From: Bacteroidota bacterium
GTDB lineage: Bacteria; Bacteroidota; Bacteroidia; UBA8524
Direction: 5' to 3'
Length of the DNA: 64,000 bases
Assembly (NCBI GenBank): GCA_008933805.1
Contig: WBUH01000014.1
Coordinates: 53,226 to 117,225, forward strand
Part shown: positions 60,301 to 64,000 of the stretch, one piece after another
Layout: the number at the start of each line of letters is the position of its first letter
How positions within the stretch are numbered: position 1 is the first letter of the stretch
Translations under genes and position numbers: made by a program
The notes under the pieces: generated by a model
Database searches by the model: none
What the model was told of the DNA's origin: nothing
The model's input: the letters and a program-made list of their open reading frames with translations, nothing else

Positions 60301-61477
60301 AACTGCAACTGACAATCCTGGTGCTAAAAACATCGACAACCTAATTGTTACTAACAACATGGTTAACGTTAATGCTCTTGGTACTTACACTGTAGAATAC
60401 ACTGTAACTGATGCTTACGGTAACACTGCTACTGAAACTCGTACAGTTAACGTTGTAGATACTAAAGCTCCAGTTGTTGAAACTCCTGGTGGCGATCCTT
60501 TGACTATCCAAGTTGGAACTCCTTTCAACGATAACACTTTTGCTACTGACGCATTCGAAGGTACTCTACCTGTACAAGTTGTATCTGGTTCAGTTAACTC
60601 AAATGTATTCGGTACTTACAAAGTAACTTACACTGCTAAAGACGGTTCAGGTAACACTGCTACCAACAAAACTCGTACTTATGTAGTTACTGATGTTATC
60701 AAGCCAGTTCTTACTTCACTTTCAGGTACTCAATACATGGTTGCTGATGTTAACGACCTTAACTTCGTTGAACCAGCTGTAACCGGTACTGATAACTACT
60801 TCCCAACTGTACAAATTACCCGCAACGCCGGTAACTTTGATATCTCTAAATTAGGTACTTATGACATCGTTTACACTGGTACTGATGGTGCTGGTAACGT
60901 AACTGTATGGACTCGTACAATCAAAGTTGTTGACCGCGTTCGCCCAGTGGTAATAAGCACTCCTGTTAACATTCAACGTTGGATGACTTTCGATCCTTCA
61001 GTAGGTGTAAGCACTTGGGATAACTACTACGCTCCTGTAAACTTCCAGTTGCCATTTGCTAACAACTGTAAACTTGAAGTAATCAGCTCTAACGTAAACA
61101 TGTTGCAAGTTGGTTTGTACCAAGTAATCTACCAAGCTGTAGATGGTTCTGGTAACGTATCTGAGCCTCACTTGCGCCTTGTAAACGTTGTTGAAAACAC
61201 TACAGGTATTGCTGATGTAGCTTTTGAAAACGGTATCAATATCTATCCTAACCCAACCAGCGGTAAGTTTGATGTTGACTTTGCAGTAGCTATCAACGAA
61301 ACTGCTACTATTACTATCACCAACATGGTTGGTCAAACTATCAGGACTTTCTCTGGTAGCGATGTAGTAAATGGTAAACTTTCAGTTGATCTAACTGACG
61401 TAGCTGCAGGTTTCTACACTGTACAAATCGAAAGCAACGGTCAAGTAGCTAACAAAAAAGTTTCAGTTACTCGCTAA
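57380..61477 (+). CDS. giant multidomain T9SS surface protein (GEVED, PKD, CUB, DUF5011)
   Basis: 1365 residues. Signal peptide (LLLAMVLGVQVGSNA, Gln next). Approximate domains: 117-205 GEVED (AGAWIDYNQNNNFEASEAIA; GYGETMDYEVTI); 205-395 PKD-like; 400-535 CUB (GHVNIYDGKNTNGTLLATIG; GYATIEFRNIYPYYSGKGFE); 540-720 PKD/Ig-like; 720-865 second GEVED (VWIDYDRDGNFTASEVV); 868-1270 about five DUF5011/HYR-like Ig domains (VEVGSTYTDAGATAMDNREG; GTYTVEYTVTDAYGNTA); 1275-1365 type A T9SS sorting domain (NIYPNPTSGKFDVDFA). Probably an abundant adhesin or matrix protein. The codon use from about 57600 on is strongly biased to T-ending codons, suggesting very high expression. A strong terminator follows. 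Confidence 0.9.
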   Translation: MNIMFTKSKLTGGLISRALLLLAMVLGVQVGSNAQVTNPSPYCGAVHNYMGANGSCYNNYGFAFSRIKVGTIDHKINCTSSSPSTGPYRFWNSGPTTTFSPGANYSITMTTASNSYPTYAGAWIDYNQNNNFEASEAIAITGQIAYPLGSATNNFTIPCSAKSGTTRMRVRIDYYYAFSAAMGCNNTSYGYGETMDYEVTIAAANNPTANFFIPDTIFTGSPADFLNANKVGYINHKWSTSVGGLGNVVGNNTNFSYAFPSAGNYQVRLISTNCGGSATVTKNVVVVDPTVAPTVRFLASRNYIPQEPTDYVVDEIVDFKDFSTSGPTSFLWEITPDASTKFWFVVAGSEFEKQLSVFFTDTAKYDVCLTAENIIGATKLCKPSYVVIEYPATSGKTENLMCIDAASSLAEGTLYDQGGADGNYPAQAVSCTFNINACDAEEIEMWFEGDMQFYYYGHVNIYDGKNTNGTLLATIGDVAGAGIVTSYPNKIYLAKSGYATIEFRNIYPYYSGKGFELKWKTKTLNNGPLTADFEVVNTRNDSIYECLSGTEVRFTNKSSGTRDISDYQWIFDYDPNIAYPSGYEDFPDNGNFTNPTFIYSSAKTYVVRMVAESCEGWDTTYKTFHIGTTTMNPVVEFTADDNILTVGGSTKLHNKSVAWCSGEWTITPSTYTLLNGSTLTDQDIEVKFTAAGRYTVKYEAENDNGTTTRSKTDFIRVIEYCEPSVSNAFASMANNRVKINTLENLSGIGSNGYDDFTKSVAPTDLFIGSPYALEVERTQNVDPADRKVWIDYDRDGNFTASEVVASETNSTNKVLSTTITIPDVSAVTPGLSRMRVAVALAGRPLDPCGPIDAGEFEDYMVNLKLDDQAPVITMLGSDSVYVEVGSTYTDAGATAMDNREGSLTSKIVTNNQVDINQTGIYVVTYNVKDGSGIPAAQRTRFVFVLADMTKPVITINGGATITHEAGTLYTDLGATATDNPGAKNIDNLIVTNNMVNVNALGTYTVEYTVTDAYGNTATETRTVNVVDTKAPVVETPGGDPLTIQVGTPFNDNTFATDAFEGTLPVQVVSGSVNSNVFGTYKVTYTAKDGSGNTATNKTRTYVVTDVIKPVLTSLSGTQYMVADVNDLNFVEPAVTGTDNYFPTVQITRNAGNFDISKLGTYDIVYTGTDGAGNVTVWTRTIKVVDRVRPVVISTPVNIQRWMTFDPSVGVSTWDNYYAPVNFQLPFANNCKLEVISSNVNMLQVGLYQVIYQAVDGSGNVSEPHLRLVNVVENTTGIADVAFENGINIYPNPTSGKFDVDFAVAINETATITITNMVGQTIRTFSGSDVVNGKLSVDLTDVAAGFYTVQIESNGQVANKKVSVTR

Positions 61478-61502
61478 TTAGCAGTAATTAACTATACTCT
61501 AT

Positions 61503-61535
61503 AAAAACACCCCGTGATTTCACGGGGTGTTTTTT
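61503..61535 (+). terminator. strong intrinsic terminator after the giant T9SS gene
   Basis: CACCCCGTG (61508-61516), loop ATTT, CACGGGGTG (61521-61529): nine perfect pairs, extended by A5/T5 and followed by a run of T. It is the best Rho-independent terminator in the window, 26 bp after the stop codon. This fits a highly transcribed monocistronic gene. The rest of the spacer to 61713 is AT-rich without a clear promoter. Confidence 0.9.
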
Positions 61536-61713
61536 TTTGCCCTTTCGCCAACGTGTAAAGTTGCCCTTTAGTATGCTGTTTTTCTGCGTCAACTTAATCG
61601 AATTGTAAGTTATTGATTATCAATGCTAAAAAATTTGTTTCTACAGGCAACATTTTGTGAATAAGTCGATTATTTTTTTGAAATTTGATATTGGCTTAAT
61701 TAATATTTAACAC

Positions 61714-64000
61714 ATGGTAAACTTCTACAAGTTAGTTTACGGGCACCTTATTGCCTGTTTTTTTCTATGCCTTTTTATGTCCCTATCGGGCGGAAAGGCT
61801 TATGGGCAGCTGAACGGCAGCTACACGATTGACAAAAATGCCGCAGCATCGTCAACCAATTACACCACCTTCCAGTCGTTTTTCAACGCGTTGTCCTCAT
61901 CAGGAGTAAACGGCAGTGTAAACGTAACTGTACTAAACGGTCCTTATACCGAGCAAGTAGTGGCCAACGCCATCCCCGGTGCAAGTGCATCCAACAAAAT
62001 CACTATTAACGGTGGCGGACAAATCCTACAATTTACATCCACTACCTCAACAGCACAGCACACGCTGCGTTTTAACGGTGCAGATTATGTAACCATCAAC
62101 AACCTTTATATAAAGGCGTTGGGTACTACTTATTCATGGGGTGTACACTTTATGAATGCGTCGTATTACAACACGCTTGACGGGTGTACTGTAGAAATTA
62201 CCAATAACACCAGCACAACTGCTGCCAACAACATTGGTATTAATATGTGTAACAGCACCTCATCAAACACCACTTTGGGAGATGCGGCTAAGTACATTAC
62301 CGTAAAAAACAGTACTATTAAAGGAACGGGTGCAACCCGCGGACCTGTGGTAGGTATTCAGGTAACTGCCCAATCACAAAACGTGGATGGTTTTATTACT
62401 TTGGAGAAGAACATCATCCAAGACTTTTACCAATACGGTATCTATATTTACTACAACAGTAAAGTAGATGTATTAAACAACGACATTTCACGTCCTACCC
62501 GTACTAACTCAACTACCACTTACGGTATCAATATGTACTACTATTGCTACCGCAACAACATTGTCGGAAACAAGATTCACAACTTGTTTACCTCGATGAC
62601 CACATTAACCAGCACTACTTATGGTATCTATTGCTACTATAACTATAGCGGAGCCAGTAACTCAGTAGTTGCTTCAAACGCTATTTATAATATTGAGCAT
62701 AACGGAGCAGTATACTTTATATATGCATACTACCCCTTCGGTATCCAGTTTGCCCACAACACTGTTTCAAGCGATTTAGCCACAACAAACACATCTGTGT
62801 TGTATGGTATGTATGTGTATAGTGGTACAACTTCAATGACGGGTACCTCTTTTGTAAACAACATCATCTCTTTAACCCGTCCTTCAGGAACACGCTACGC
62901 TTACTATTACTACGCAAGCATTCCTCAGTTTAACTACAATAGTTATTATGTGAACGGAACTGGTAGTTCTAACTTTATGGCTACAGGCTTATCAGTATAT
63001 AATGATTTCGCATCATGGCAAAGCGGAACCGGTAATGACGCTAACGGCTCATATACCAACCCTAAATTTGCAAACGTAACTACAGGAAATTTGGCCCCTA
63101 CAACTGTTCAGCTTGATGGGCAGGGTGCAACAGGTACCGGTGTTTTGAAAGACGTAAACGGTAACAATTACAGCTTGACTGAACCTGACCAAGGTGCGTT
63201 TGTAACAGATGTAAATGCCAACGTAACCCGTTTAACTCTTGCCGGAGCCAGCAACTGCCAAATGCAAGTTGAGGAAGTGAAAGTATGGGTGAAAAACAGT
63301 TCACCTTATGCTCAATCAGGATTTAATATGTCTTACCGTGTAAACAGCGGTACTGAAGTTGTAGAACCTTTTACCGGTACATTGAACCCCGGTGACTCAG
63401 CCCAGTTTACTTTTGCTCAAAAACTAACCTACAATAATTCTGGCGCATACACTTTCCAAGCAAGGATTAAAGGTAAACCTTATGTAGGGCCTTATGTAGT
63501 AACTGTTAAAGCAGCACCATTGGGGGCAGAGTGGATGAAAGGCGCTAAATTTAACGGTCAGTTCTTTTCAGGAAATATCGGCGACCCTGATATTGTAGCC
63601 AGCCCCGATACAGTTGACTTTAACTTGTTAGCACCAACAGGCTACACCAATGCCAACTACGGAACAGCTTGGACTTTGAGCGCAACAAGTGCTAAAACAA
63701 CAGGTGGTTTCACCATTCCTGCTTCTGATTATACAATTACTCCTGCTAACGGCTCACAAAGCTTAAGGTTGCGTTTTAAACCCGGTTCAGCTTTCACTGA
63801 CAGCTTTGCCAAATTCACAATCCGCGTCTACTCAAATACCACTTTGTGTTATGCTCCTGATATTGACAGGGTAATATTTGTTGCTCCTCGTCCTGTTGCA
63901 GGTGCAGATGTAAGTGATTTTTGTGACGGAGATGCAGCAGTATTTGCCAGCACATCAACCATCAGCTCAGGAACTATGAGCTACCACTGGGATTTTGGTG
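61714..64000 (+). CDS. exported parallel beta-helix/PKD protein, C-terminus cut off
   Basis: An open frame of 762 codons from ATG 61714 to the right edge with no stop. Signal peptide (LIACFFLCLFMSLSGGKAYG, Gln next). Residues about 25-440 look like a right-handed beta-helix: repeated short strands with Asn/Ser ladders (DYVTINNLYIKALGTTYSWG; NSKVDVLNNDISRPTRTN; SFVNNIISLTRPSG), ending in a NPKFANVTTGNL-type closure. Residues about 500-740 resemble immunoglobulin-like or CARDB modules (FNMSYRVNSGTEVVEPFTG). The last residues (FASTSTISSGTMSYHWDFG) open a PKD domain. It is probably another T9SS client, but the sorting domain is outside the window. Unusually Tyr-rich coils (RYAYYYYASIPQFNY). Confidence 0.85.
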   Translation, partial: MVNFYKLVYGHLIACFFLCLFMSLSGGKAYGQLNGSYTIDKNAAASSTNYTTFQSFFNALSSSGVNGSVNVTVLNGPYTEQVVANAIPGASASNKITINGGGQILQFTSTTSTAQHTLRFNGADYVTINNLYIKALGTTYSWGVHFMNASYYNTLDGCTVEITNNTSTTAANNIGINMCNSTSSNTTLGDAAKYITVKNSTIKGTGATRGPVVGIQVTAQSQNVDGFITLEKNIIQDFYQYGIYIYYNSKVDVLNNDISRPTRTNSTTTYGINMYYYCYRNNIVGNKIHNLFTSMTTLTSTTYGIYCYYNYSGASNSVVASNAIYNIEHNGAVYFIYAYYPFGIQFAHNTVSSDLATTNTSVLYGMYVYSGTTSMTGTSFVNNIISLTRPSGTRYAYYYYASIPQFNYNSYYVNGTGSSNFMATGLSVYNDFASWQSGTGNDANGSYTNPKFANVTTGNLAPTTVQLDGQGATGTGVLKDVNGNNYSLTEPDQGAFVTDVNANVTRLTLAGASNCQMQVEEVKVWVKNSSPYAQSGFNMSYRVNSGTEVVEPFTGTLNPGDSAQFTFAQKLTYNNSGAYTFQARIKGKPYVGPYVVTVKAAPLGAEWMKGAKFNGQFFSGNIGDPDIVASPDTVDFNLLAPTGYTNANYGTAWTLSATSAKTTGGFTIPASDYTITPANGSQSLRLRFKPGSAFTDSFAKFTIRVYSNTTLCYAPDIDRVIFVAPRPVAGADVSDFCDGDAAVFASTSTISSGTMSYHWDFG

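Overview
The window comes from a member of the Bacteroidota. Three complete secreted proteins end in type IX secretion (T9SS) C-terminal sorting domains. The best promoter matches follow the Bacteroidota pattern (TTG, a spacer of about 20 bp, then TAnnTTTG). Most exported proteins have Gln just after the predicted signal-peptide cleavage site. A carotenoid cluster with a two-domain CrtYcd-type lycopene cyclase and a bacterial GGGP synthase also fit this phylum. I see no rRNA, tRNA, CRISPR array, prophage or insertion sequence. Some start codons are inferred as GTG or TTG.

Layout. 1-2569 (minus strand): unknown protein, GT2 glycosyltransferase, diacylglycerol-kinase-like lipid kinase and a truncated aldose-epimerase-like gene. 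2570-3103: non-coding, with an unusual array of perfect palindromes. 3104-13662: GT87-type membrane glycosyltransferase, MORN-repeat protein, phosphopantetheinyl transferase, WD40 protein, dCTP deaminase, a LamG T9SS adhesin-like protein with eight tandem Cys repeats, and three envelope proteins of unknown role. 13860-16704: an AT-rich accessory-looking block with an outer-membrane protein, a lipoprotein and two divergent Xre-type regulators around a palindrome. 16714-22650: DNA polymerase I, a T9SS protein, a TPR protein and a DPM1-like glycosyltransferase. 22651-26757: four tandem paralogous TPR/membrane proteins. 26758-28982: a GH3-family protein between two more palindrome arrays.

28983-39185 is a mostly plus-strand housekeeping run: cysS, a glutaminyl-cyclase-like M28 lipoprotein, rsmA, mgtE, a soluble PAS histidine kinase with its overlapping response regulator, GGGP synthase, a GT4 glycosyltransferase, rnhB and a TraB/GumN protein. 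39182-45920: a lipoprotein, metK, an outer-membrane protein, an MsbA-like ABC exporter, and folE overlapping a PTPS-type pterin synthase. 46235-51994: the carotenoid cluster, led by an ECF sigma factor with a clear promoter (crtI, crtB, an unknown gene, lycopene cyclase, crtD-like). 53461-56671: a succinyl/acetoacetyl-CoA transferase pair and malate dehydrogenase, with a different four-helix-bundle (23S-IVS-type) gene inserted in each of the two junctions. 56737-64000: a retropepsin-like protease and two very large exported proteins, the last truncated by the window end.

The signals most worth following are: (1) the palindrome arrays at 2637-2845, 26852-26948 and 28725-28819. These share spacers and ends, but their long arms differ in sequence while remaining perfectly self-complementary. 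(2) The four-helix-bundle cassettes sitting in operon junctions, one of them framed by an inverted repeat. (3) An in-frame repeat insertion inside the crtD-like gene. (4) An uncharacterised gene inside the carotenoid operon.
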